From NCBI GenBank assembly GCA_027488715.1, contig JAIYBD010000007.1, positions 1-6,811 on the forward strand: DNA of 6,811 nucleotides, in the 5' to 3' direction. Origin of the DNA: Bacteroidota bacterium (lineage in GTDB: Bacteria > Bacteroidota > Bacteroidia > UBA7662 > CANHCV01). The translations under genes were made by a program, and so were the position numbers. Under the pieces are notes generated by a model. The model was given only the letters and a program-made list of their open reading frames with translations. It ran no database searches and was not told the origin of the DNA. This document shows, in pieces, positions 1 to 6,811 of the stretch (its first letter is position 1; the number at the start of each line of letters is the position of its first letter).

Positions 1-1
1 C

Positions 2-2650
2 AACGACATTGCAGAACAGGCTACGGAATTTTTCAGGCATCATTCCGTTGAAGAATGGGCTCCCTATGTCCAATTGGAATTGGAGGTAAAAACCGATTAT
101 TTTTCTGAAATTGCCAAGTTGCGCGCCCTTCGAACCGTTTATGCGCAGCTCACCAAAGCGTTGGGCGCAAAAAACGTTTGCTCCTCTGCAACCTTTATCC
201 ATTCCGTCAGCGCTCCTTCATCCATTCTTCCCGAGTTGGAACACAACAACTTACTTCGTTCTACCACCGAAGCCATGTCGGCCATTCTCGGAGCTACGAA
301 TGCACTCACGTTGCTTCCTCACCAACCCGAATCGGCTGATTTTTCGCTGCGCATGTCGCGAAATATTCAGCACCTCCTTCAAAATGAATCTTACCTCGAT
401 CAAGTGATTGATCCGGCGGCAGGTTCGTATTTCTTGGAAAACGTCACCCTGCAAATGTTGGAACAAACGGTGAATTCCCTGATCAAACATCATCCAGAGT
501 TCGAGAATTTTGATTGGATGAATCCTGCCGTGGATGAATTTATTCCTCAAAATCAGCAACCCAATTTTGAAACGGCCGAACAGATTTCATTGAAACCGTT
601 CTATCAAAAGGAAGACGAACGCGCCGTAGAACACATCGGTTTTGGTGCAGGAATACCTCCATTTTTACGTGGCCCTTATTCTTCCATGTACGCTCAAAAC
701 CCATGGACGATCCGTCAGTATGCCGGATTTTCAACGGCGGAGGAATCGAATACATTTTACCGCAGAAATTTGGCTGCGGGGCAAATGGGCCTGTCGGTAG
801 CTTTCGACTTAGCCACGCATCGAGGTTATGATTCCGATCACCCTCGGGTGGTTGGAGATGTTGGAAAAGCAGGGGTCGCCATCGATTCGGTGGAGGACAT
901 GAAAATCCTTTTCGACCAAATTCCACTCGATCGCATGTCGGTTTCCATGACGATGAACGGTGCTGTTCTTCCCATCATGGCGTTTTACATTGTTGCTGCC
1001 GAGGAGCAAGGGGTTTCTGCCGAAAAGTTAACCGGAACCATTCAGAATGATATTTTGAAAGAGTTCATGGTTCGAAATACGTACATTTATCCGCCAGCGC
1101 CTTCCATGAAAATCATTGCTGATATTTTTGAATACACGGCTAAGAATATGCCGAAATTCAACAGCATTAGTATTTCCGGTTACCACATGCAAGAAGCCGG
1201 CGCTACCGCCGACATCGAGCTCGCCTACACCCTCGCCGATGGCTTGGAGTATTTGCGTACCGGTATCGCAGCCGGCATGAAAATCGATGACTTTGCGCCT
1301 CGACTTTCTTTCTTCTGGGCCATCGGGATGAACCATTTCATGGAAATTGCCAAAATGCGAGCTGGACGTTTGTTGTGGGCCAAATTGGTGAAGCAATTCA
1401 ACCCTCAAAATTCAAAATCCATGGCGTTGCGAACGCATTGTCAAACTTCAGGGTGGTCGCTAACTGAACAAGATCCGTTCAATAACGTGGCTCGTACGTG
1501 CATCGAGGCCATGGCTGCCGCACTGGGACATACCCAAAGTTTGCATACCAATGCTTTGGATGAAGCGATTGCCTTACCTACCGATTTTTCTGCAGCCATT
1601 GCCAGAAATACGCAGAAATTCCTCCAAGAAGAAACAGGAATCACCCAAGTGGTGGATCCTTGGGGTGGATCGTATTATGTGGAATCGTTGACCCAAGAAT
1701 TGGTGGACAAAGCTTGGAAACACATCCAAGAAATTGAATCGTTGGGTGGTATGGCGAAAGCCATTGAAACGGGCATTCCAAAAATGCGCATCGAAGAAGC
1801 GGCGGCAAGAAAACAAGCCCGAATCGATGCTGGAAAAGACATCATCGTAGGAGTGAATTTGTTCCAAAGTGATGAAAAAACGAAAATTGACATCCTTGAA
1901 GTGGATAATGTTCGCGTTCGTTTGCAACAAATTGAACGGTTGAATGCCATGAGATCGGCCCGAAATGCTGAAGCGGTGAAGGCATCGTTAAACGCGCTCA
2001 CCCACGCAGCTGAATCGGGAGAGGGAAATCTGTTGGAATTGGCCGTTAATGCTGCTCGTCATCGAGCATCATTGGGTGAGATTTCCGATGCCTTGGAAAC
2101 CGTTTACGGAAGGTACCAAGCCGTTATTCGAAGCATCGCCGGTGTCTATCAAAATGAAATTTCCATGAACTCATCTTTCCTAGGAGCCAGAACCATGGCC
2201 AATGCTTTTGAACAACAAAACGGTCGTAGACCCCGCATTTTGGTGGCGAAAATGGGACAAGACGGCCACGATCGCGGGGCTAAGGTGATCGCAACCAGCT
2301 TCGCCGATATTGGTTTTGACGTGGATATGGGGCCGTTGTTCCAAACCCCGGAAGAAGTAGCACGGCAAGCCATGGAAAATGACGTTCACCTCGTGGGTGT
2401 TTCTTCCTTGGCGGCAGGACACAAAACGCTCGTTCCACAGTTGATCGCTGCGTTGAAGGAATTAGGACGGGAAGATATCATGGTCATTGCTGGAGGGGTT
2501 ATTCCTCAGCAAGATTATGAGTTTTTATTCAATGAAGGTTGTGCGGCCGTTTTCGGCCCCGGAACGGTGATTGCCGAGGCCGCCATGGATATTTTAGCGC
2601 TGATGGGAATCAATCGACCTGAAGCTCCATCCAACGCTCCATCAGCGTAA
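2..2650 (+). CDS. mutB: Methylmalonyl-CoA mutase, small-subunit C-terminal part fused in frame to complete large subunit (5' partial)
   Basis: Adenosylcobalamin-dependent isomerase converting (R)-methylmalonyl-CoA and succinyl-CoA (EC 5.4.99.2), cytosolic. The frame is open from base 2 and the gene runs off the left edge; 882 residues are visible, numbered here from codon 2-4. Residues 1 to about 148 resemble the end of the MutA small-subunit barrel ([11 protein letters not shown] at about 34-44; DPAAGSYF at 137-144). Met173 onward is a whole MutB. Seen MutB residues match the known active site of the Propionibacterium enzyme: Tyr240 in [13 protein letters not shown] (Y89), Arg358 in [12 protein letters not shown] (R207), Tyr394/His395 in [10 protein letters not shown] (Y243/H244). 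Tyr and Arg at these places favour methylmalonyl-CoA over isobutyryl-CoA mutase. The C-terminal B12 domain has Lys750, Asp754 and His756 in [11 protein letters not shown], the base-off cobalt ligand motif, plus GVSSLAAGH and IAGGVIP. Small subunits normally lack the cobalamin histidine and are usually a separate gene, so the fusion is the odd feature. Family assignment is very sure; the fusion less so. Confidence 0.95.
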   Translation, partial: NDIAEQATEFFRHHSVEEWAPYVQLELEVKTDYFSEIAKLRALRTVYAQLTKALGAKNVCSSATFIHSVSAPSSILPELEHNNLLRSTTEAMSAILGATNALTLLPHQPESADFSLRMSRNIQHLLQNESYLDQVIDPAAGSYFLENVTLQMLEQTVNSLIKHHPEFENFDWMNPAVDEFIPQNQQPNFETAEQISLKPFYQKEDERAVEHIGFGAGIPPFLRGPYSSMYAQNPWTIRQYAGFSTAEESNTFYRRNLAAGQMGLSVAFDLATHRGYDSDHPRVVGDVGKAGVAIDSVEDMKILFDQIPLDRMSVSMTMNGAVLPIMAFYIVAAEEQGVSAEKLTGTIQNDILKEFMVRNTYIYPPAPSMKIIADIFEYTAKNMPKFNSISISGYHMQEAGATADIELAYTLADGLEYLRTGIAAGMKIDDFAPRLSFFWAIGMNHFMEIAKMRAGRLLWAKLVKQFNPQNSKSMALRTHCQTSGWSLTEQDPFNNVARTCIEAMAAALGHTQSLHTNALDEAIALPTDFSAAIARNTQKFLQEETGITQVVDPWGGSYYVESLTQELVDKAWKHIQEIESLGGMAKAIETGIPKMRIEEAAARKQARIDAGKDIIVGVNLFQSDEKTKIDILEVDNVRVRLQQIERLNAMRSARNAEAVKASLNALTHAAESGEGNLLELAVNAARHRASLGEISDALETVYGRYQAVIRSIAGVYQNEISMNSSFLGARTMANAFEQQNGRRPRILVAKMGQDGHDRGAKVIATSFADIGFDVDMGPLFQTPEEVARQAMENDVHLVGVSSLAAGHKTLVPQLIAALKELGREDIMVIAGGVIPQQDYEFLFNEGCAAVFGPGTVIAEAAMDILALMGINRPEAPSNAPSA
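410..580 (+). other. Small/large subunit junction of the mutase, with alternative mutB start at ATG 518
   Basis: After the small-subunit barrel-end motif [11 protein letters not shown] only 25 residues remain before a methionine (ATG 518-520) that begins a stretch resembling a standard MutB N-terminus ([10 protein letters not shown], then [16 protein letters not shown]). The helices that normally follow this motif in a small subunit (a segment like the [17 protein letters not shown] found in the large subunit of this same gene) are absent. In another frame a TGA lies at 511-513, seven bases before the ATG. If this were two genes, mutB would start at 518; no Shine-Dalgarno sequence is visible there, which is uninformative in Bacteroidota. 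As written, the sequence is one uninterrupted frame. Confidence 0.6.
2610..2650. other. Tail-to-tail overlap of the mutase gene and uup
   Basis: The mutase stop (TAA 2648-2650) lies inside uup, and the uup stop (TGA on the minus strand, 2612-2610) lies inside the mutase gene, giving 41 bases coding on both strands. In the uup frame these bases encode the end of the protein, including ERWMEL, which resembles the conserved RW.ELE ending of Uup proteins. In the mutase frame they encode the tail ending [10 protein letters not shown], beyond the usual end of MutB. No intrinsic terminator is visible for either gene in or near the overlap. Confidence 0.9.
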
Positions 2651-4493
2651 GCTGTTCCATTCCGATTTCGCCGATTCGATTACTCCAAGTGGTTATTTTT
2701 TCGAAATTGGTTTCGCCGGAAGAAAGTTTTTCGGTCAGATCTTGTTGTTCCTTTTCCAAATCAGCCATTTTGGAATTGATTTCTTCCAATTCCCGTTGCT
2801 CCTTGTAGGATAGCTTTCGTTTTTCTGAGGCAGGATTTTCTTGGGGATTGGACACCGGGTTTTCGACCGGATTTTGAGATTTTTTCTGTTTCTCCTCCTC
2901 TTCACTTTCTTGCTTTAGCTCAACGTATTCTCGGTATTGGGAATAGTTTCCTGGGAAATCTTGAATGACCCCATTTCCTTCAAAAACAAATAAATGTTCA
3001 ACCAATCGATCGAGGAAATATCTGTCGTGGGAAACAATCATCACGCATCCGGCGAAGGCCTCGAGGAAATCTTCCAATACCCCAAGCGTCATGATATCCA
3101 AATCGTTGGTAGGTTCGTCGAAAATGAGGAAATTGGGATTTTGCATCAGAACTTGAACCAAATTGAGTCGTTTTTTCTCCCCTCCCGAAAGTTTGCGAAC
3201 AAAAACTTGCTGTCGTGGGGGAGGGAAAAAGAACTGGGTTAAAAGCTGCGAGGCCGACAAGGTTTTCCCATTGGCGAGTTCAATCACATCGGCAACGTCG
3301 CGAATTACATCAATTACTTTTTGTTCTGGATTAAAATCCAATCCCTCTTGGGAAAAATAGCCTATTTTAAGGGTTTCTCCATGAACAACTCTTCCTTGGT
3401 CGGGCTTGATTTTCTCCAAGGCCAAATTCAGAAGGGTGGTTTTTCCCATTCCATTTTTTCCAACAATTCCTACGCGATCTTTCTTTTTGAAAACGTAGGT
3501 AAAATCTTCAATGAGATTTTTTGAAGCGATGGATTTGTGGATATTCCGGAATTCCATGATTTTCCCGCCCAAATGATTTGATTTGAAGGCGAGATCGATT
3601 TCTTGTTGTTTCTTATTGACGATTCTGGATTTCAATTCCGCGAAAGCATCAATGCGGCTTTTCGATTTTGTTGTTCTGGCTTTGGGTTGACGCCGCATCC
3701 ATTCCAATTCTTTTCGAAAGGTATTTTTCAGCTTTTCTTGTTCTGCCGCTGCCATCGCATCCAATTCCTCTTTCTTCTCGAGGTAATAAGCGTAGTTTCC
3801 TTTGTAGGATTTGATTTGGCTTCCGTCCAATTCTAAAAGTTCGTTGCAAACCCGATCGAGGAAGTATCGGTCGTGCGTAATCATAAAAACGGCCATTCGA
3901 GAAGCGGAAAGGACGTGCTCCAAATATTCAATGGATTCTAAATCCAAGTGGTTGGTCGGCTCATCGAGCAACAATAAATCGGGCTGTTCCAATAAAACCT
4001 TGGCCAAGGCCACTCGTTTTTTTTGTCCGCCCGAAAGCGTTCCCATTTTTTGATGAAGATCAGTAATACCAAATTTTGAAACGACTTGCCTCATCAATGC
4101 TTCTGCTTCCCATCCTTGGGTTCGATCGAGTTCATCCAGTAATTCGGTCATTTCTTCGGGAGAAATGTTTCCGGCCATTTTTTGTTGGTATTTCAACAAG
4201 GCTTGCAGGCCGGGATGATCGGAGTAATACAATTCTTGCTCTACGGTTCGATTAGCGTCGAATTCGGGTTCTTGTTCGAGGTAAAGAATTTTGGCATCCC
4301 TACGAAATGAAATTTCGCCGGAATCGGGAGAATCGCTACCCATGAGCAATCGCATCAGGGTTGACTTTCCACTTCCATTCAAGCCGATAAGTGCCATTTT
4401 TTGACCTTCTCCAATGCCGAAAGTGGCATTTTCGAAGAGGATTCGATCGCCGTAAGATTTAGAAACTTGATGTACTGATAAGACGTTTTGCAT
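2610..4493 (-). CDS. uup: Uup-family ABC-F ATPase
   Basis: Complete 627-residue cytosolic ABC-F protein: two ATPase domains in one chain and no membrane segments, so not a transporter. Domain 1 has Walker [10 protein letters not shown] (37-45), signature LSGGQ (153-157), Walker B LLLLDEP (173-179) and switch His207 ([10 protein letters not shown]). A charged helical linker of the tRNA-contacting type follows (about 236-300). Domain 2 has GKNGMGKTT (345-353), LSGGE (435-439), Asp459-Glu460 and His489. Both catalytic glutamates (178, 460) are present. Residues 528-557 are an acidic then Asn/Pro-rich spacer, followed by a C-terminal coiled coil starting [11 protein letters not shown] and ending ERWMEL, the hallmark separating Uup from EttA and other ABC-Fs. 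In E. coli, Uup is linked to ribosome function and to suppressing precise transposon excision, its C-terminal domain binding DNA; the same role here is inference. ATG at 4493 is chosen because [15 protein letters not shown] is a standard ABC start. No Shine-Dalgarno is visible; a gcvP terminator hairpin ends 12 bases upstream. Confidence 0.95.
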   Translation of the reverse strand: MQNVLSVHQVSKSYGDRILFENATFGIGEGQKMALIGLNGSGKSTLMRLLMGSDSPDSGEISFRRDAKILYLEQEPEFDANRTVEQELYYSDHPGLQALLKYQQKMAGNISPEEMTELLDELDRTQGWEAEALMRQVVSKFGITDLHQKMGTLSGGQKKRVALAKVLLEQPDLLLLDEPTNHLDLESIEYLEHVLSASRMAVFMITHDRYFLDRVCNELLELDGSQIKSYKGNYAYYLEKKEELDAMAAAEQEKLKNTFRKELEWMRRQPKARTTKSKSRIDAFAELKSRIVNKKQQEIDLAFKSNHLGGKIMEFRNIHKSIASKNLIEDFTYVFKKKDRVGIVGKNGMGKTTLLNLALEKIKPDQGRVVHGETLKIGYFSQEGLDFNPEQKVIDVIRDVADVIELANGKTLSASQLLTQFFFPPPRQQVFVRKLSGGEKKRLNLVQVLMQNPNFLIFDEPTNDLDIMTLGVLEDFLEAFAGCVMIVSHDRYFLDRLVEHLFVFEGNGVIQDFPGNYSQYREYVELKQESEEEEKQKKSQNPVENPVSNPQENPASEKRKLSYKEQRELEEINSKMADLEKEQQDLTEKLSSGETNFEKITTWSNRIGEIGMEQLTLMERWMELQVD

Positions 4494-4526
4494 GAATGAA
4501 AAAGAAAGGCGGGCATGGCCCGCCTT
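4494..4526 (-). terminator. Intrinsic terminator of gcvP
   Basis: Read on the minus strand, 20 bases after the gcvP stop codon, there is a perfect GC-rich hairpin: arms at 4518-4524 and 4508-4514 (GGCGGGC pairing with GCCCGCC), a 3-base loop at 4515-4517, extended by two A-T pairs (4525-4526 with 4506-4507). It is followed directly by the T-rich run TTTCTTTTTCATT (4507-4495). A nine-pair stem plus T tract is the classic rho-independent layout and its orientation fits the end of gcvP. On the plus strand an A-rich run precedes the stem and only TTGAATTT follows, so it would act in one direction. The T tract ends within a few bases of the uup ATG, so the same hairpin would lie in the uup leader if transcription starts upstream of it. 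Confidence 0.85.
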
Positions 4527-4546
4527 GAATTTAAATGGTAAAAGGT

Positions 4547-6811
4547 TTAAGCTTCAGCGTATTCGGAAATAGGAATACAAGCGCATACCAAGTTGCGATC
4601 TCCGTAGGTGTTGTTCACACGACCAACGGAAGGCCAGAATTTATTGGTTCTGCTCCATTCGTTCGGGAAAGCAGCTTGTGAACGGCTGTAGGGATAGTTG
4701 AATTCGTCGGAAGTAACAACGGCTGCGGTGTGAGGCGCATTTTTCAAAAGATTATTTTCCTTGTCAACTGATCCGTTTTCAATGGCGAGAATTTCTTCCC
4801 GAATGCCAATCATCGCATCGCAGAAACGATCCAGTTCGGCCTTGGCTTCCGATTCAGTGGGTTCAATCATTACGGTGCCGGCAACGGGGAAGGAAACGGT
4901 AGGGGCGTGGTAGCCATAATCCATCAAACGCTTAGCGATGTCTTCCACTTCTACGCCTCCATTGCGTTTGAAATCACGACAATCCAAAATCATCTCGTGA
5001 GCGCAACGGCCTTTACTTCCAACGTACAATACTGGATAATGATTTTCCAATCGCGCTTTGATGTAATTCGCATTGAGAATCGCTATTTTCGTGGCATTGA
5101 CCAATCCATCTGGACCCATCATGCGGATGTAGGTGTAGGAAATCAACAAAATGCTCGCCGATCCCCAAGGTGCAGCAGAGATGGCCGACATGGCTTTTTC
5201 GCGACCCATTTTGATGATGGGGCTTCCGGGTAAGAAAGGTGCGAGGTGTGAACGAACTCCAATTGGACCCATTCCAGGACCGCCACCGCCGTGGGGAATG
5301 CAGAAGGTTTTATGCAAATTCAAGTGGCAAACGTCGGCGCCAATGATTCCAGGACTGGTTAAACCTACCTGAGCATTCATGTTGGCGCCATCCATGTACA
5401 CTTGTCCACCACAGTCGTGGATGAATTGACAAATGTCGATGATGGTTTCTTCAAATACACCGTGGGTGGATGGATATGTCACCATCAAAACTGCTAAATT
5501 ATCTTTATGAAGAAGTGCTTTCTCCTTCAAGTCGGCCACATCGATGTTTCCGTTTTCGTCGGTTTTAGTTACCACGACCTTCATTCCTGCCATCACGGCT
5601 GATGCTGGATTGGTTCCGTGGGCTGATGCCGGGATCAAGGCAATGTTACGATGTGTTTCTCCACGATCTTTGAAATACTCGCGAATGACCATTAAACCAG
5701 CATATTCTCCTTGTGCACCCGCATTAGGTTGTAATGAAACAGCATCAAAGCCAGTTACTTGCTCTAGGTATCCTTCCAATTCTTTGAAAATTTGAGCATA
5801 CCCTTGGGCTTGATCAACAGGAGCGAATGGATGTAGTGCGTTGAACTCAGGCCAAGTAACGGGAATCATTTCGGTGGTAGCATTTAATTTCATGGTACAA
5901 GAACCTAATGAAATCATGCTGTGGCACAACGATAAGTCTTTGCTTTCCAATCGCTTGATGTAACGCAACATCTCGTGCTCAATGTGGTAGTTTTGAAACA
6001 CCTCGTGAGTCATGAAATCCGTTGAACGATTAAAACTTCCAAAATCTATGGAAATCTGATCGCCGAAATCGGCAACATTGGGAGCAGTTGTTCCTTTGGC
6101 TGCTGCAAAAACATTGGCAACTTCCTGGATATCTCCAATTTGAGTTGTTTCATCGCAGCTTAAAGTAATACAGCCATCGTAGTGGTAGAAGAAATTCATC
6201 TTTGCAGCTTCTGCAATGGAGCGAATACTTGATTTTTCTTCAGAAGAAACTTCTACCGTTAAGGTGTCGAAAAATGATCCATCTTTCAAACGGAAGCCCA
6301 TGCCTTTGAGCGCGGCGGCCAAGGCTGCAGCGTGTGCATGGGTAACCTTCGCAATTTGCGTTAGCCCTTTGGGTCCGTGGTAAACGCCGTACATGGAAGC
6401 CATGATGGAAAGAAGCACTTGAGCTGTGCAGATATTGGACGTCGCTTTTTCGCGCTTGATGTGCTGCTCACGGGTTTGAAGCGCCATGCGTAGAGCGCGA
6501 TTTCCCTGTGCATCAATGGATACACCGATGATTCGACCCGGCATGGAACGTTTCATGTCGTCTTTTGCAGCGAAGAAAGCTGCGTGAGGTCCGCCGTATC
6601 CCATAGGAACGCCGAATCGTTGACTTGAACCAAAGACCACATCAGCACCCCAAGTTCCGGGAGCTTCCAAAACGGTTAGCGCTAATAGATCGGTAGCAAC
6701 GCAAACAAAAACACCGCAAGCGTGGCATTTTTCAGCGAAAGCGCGGTAATCGTTGATTTGTCCGAATTTGTTGGGGTATTGTAAAACCACACCAAAGAAT
6801 TCTTCGGAAGG
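4547..6811 (-). CDS. gcvP: Glycine dehydrogenase (decarboxylating), P protein of the glycine cleavage system (5' partial)
   Basis: PLP-dependent glycine decarboxylase (EC 1.4.4.2): it decarboxylates glycine and passes the aminomethyl group to the lipoyl arm of GcvH, feeding the GcvT/folate one-carbon pathway; cytosolic. The frame stays open to the right edge, giving 754 visible residues beginning [13 protein letters not shown] (numbered from there); about 200 N-terminal residues are missing relative to the usual roughly 950. The GTG at 6790-6788 is internal, not a start. Seen: [19 protein letters not shown] (about 62-80) and [18 protein letters not shown] (115-131) in the first half; [10 protein letters not shown] (301-310) opening the second half; [11 protein letters not shown] (395-405); [10 protein letters not shown] (472-481); and [16 protein letters not shown] with Lys501, the expected PLP Schiff-base lysine. 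The end, [20 protein letters not shown]..., is typical. This is a single-chain P protein, not the split PA/PB form. Transcription appears to end at the hairpin just downstream. gcvH and gcvT are not in the window. Confidence 0.97.
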   Translation of the reverse strand, partial: PSEEFFGVVLQYPNKFGQINDYRAFAEKCHACGVFVCVATDLLALTVLEAPGTWGADVVFGSSQRFGVPMGYGGPHAAFFAAKDDMKRSMPGRIIGVSIDAQGNRALRMALQTREQHIKREKATSNICTAQVLLSIMASMYGVYHGPKGLTQIAKVTHAHAAALAAALKGMGFRLKDGSFFDTLTVEVSSEEKSSIRSIAEAAKMNFFYHYDGCITLSCDETTQIGDIQEVANVFAAAKGTTAPNVADFGDQISIDFGSFNRSTDFMTHEVFQNYHIEHEMLRYIKRLESKDLSLCHSMISLGSCTMKLNATTEMIPVTWPEFNALHPFAPVDQAQGYAQIFKELEGYLEQVTGFDAVSLQPNAGAQGEYAGLMVIREYFKDRGETHRNIALIPASAHGTNPASAVMAGMKVVVTKTDENGNIDVADLKEKALLHKDNLAVLMVTYPSTHGVFEETIIDICQFIHDCGGQVYMDGANMNAQVGLTSPGIIGADVCHLNLHKTFCIPHGGGGPGMGPIGVRSHLAPFLPGSPIIKMGREKAMSAISAAPWGSASILLISYTYIRMMGPDGLVNATKIAILNANYIKARLENHYPVLYVGSKGRCAHEMILDCRDFKRNGGVEVEDIAKRLMDYGYHAPTVSFPVAGTVMIEPTESEAKAELDRFCDAMIGIREEILAIENGSVDKENNLLKNAPHTAAVVTSDEFNYPYSRSQAAFPNEWSRTNKFWPSVGRVNNTYGDRNLVCACIPISEYAEA

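Noticed and set aside
74..76. TTG as a possible start codon of the mutase gene
   Set aside because: The frame is open to the left edge ([19 protein letters not shown]... precedes it) and the following residues are the middle of a small-subunit barrel, so the true start is outside the window.
251..559. Antisense open frames within the mutase, Uup and GcvP genes (for example 251-559 minus, 540-926 minus, 4907-5233 plus)
   Set aside because: Their translations are compositionally odd, match no family I recognise, and lie opposite strongly conserved coding sequence; they are chance frames.
2696..2715. Stem-loop CGAAA-TTGG-TTTCG beside a T run, as a mutase terminator
   Set aside because: The T run lies before the stem on the plus strand and becomes an A run after it on the minus strand; the stem is only 5 AT-rich pairs and sits inside uup coding sequence.
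3007..3863. Repeated DNA motif CGATCGAGGAA at 3007-3017 and 3853-3863
   Set aside because: Both copies encode the FLDR part of the HDRYFLDR switch region in the two homologous ATPase domains of Uup; this is ancient domain duplication, not a mobile or regulatory repeat.
6788..6790. GTG as a possible start codon of gcvP
   Set aside because: The frame continues to the right edge as PSEEFFG, a typical GcvP internal segment, and about 200 N-terminal residues are missing.
1..6811. CRISPR arrays, tRNA/rRNA genes, insertion sequences, attachment sites, toxin-antitoxin or defence modules
   Set aside because: Nearly every base is explained by three housekeeping genes and one 53-base gap; no regularly spaced repeats, tRNA-like folds, transposase motifs or inverted terminal repeats were seen.

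Overview
The window looks like ordinary chromosomal DNA from a member of the Bacteroidota, most likely a Flavobacteriia-type marine or freshwater lineage. This is inferred from the protein sequences: the large-subunit methylmalonyl-CoA mutase, the Uup-type ABC-F protein and the glycine decarboxylase all read like flavobacterial versions. Moderate GC and the absence of clear Shine-Dalgarno sequences before the one visible start codon also fit. No database search was possible, so the genus is open.

Layout: three protein genes fill almost the whole window. (1) Bases 2-2650, plus strand: adenosylcobalamin-dependent methylmalonyl-CoA mutase, cut by the left edge. One continuous reading frame carries the C-terminal part of a small (MutA-type) subunit followed by a complete large (MutB) subunit. 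(2) Bases 2610-4493, minus strand: a complete Uup-family ABC-F ATPase, whose 3' end overlaps the mutase gene tail-to-tail by 41 bases. (3) Bases 4547-6811, minus strand: the C-terminal four fifths of glycine dehydrogenase (decarboxylating), GcvP, cut by the right edge. Between gcvP and uup lie only 53 bases, which hold a convincing intrinsic terminator for gcvP. No gene-free stretch exceeds 300 bases.

Function: the mutase interconverts succinyl-CoA and methylmalonyl-CoA (propionate, odd-chain and branched-chain metabolism), GcvP feeds glycine carbon into the one-carbon folate pool, and Uup acts on ribosomes and/or DNA. They are not an obvious pathway; this is a housekeeping neighbourhood. I see no mobile element, CRISPR array, RNA gene or undescribed defence-like system. 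The points worth a second look are the in-frame small/large mutase fusion with a shortened small-subunit tail (which hinges on a short T run), the overprinted convergent gene ends, and the placement of the gcvP terminator directly against the uup start codon.
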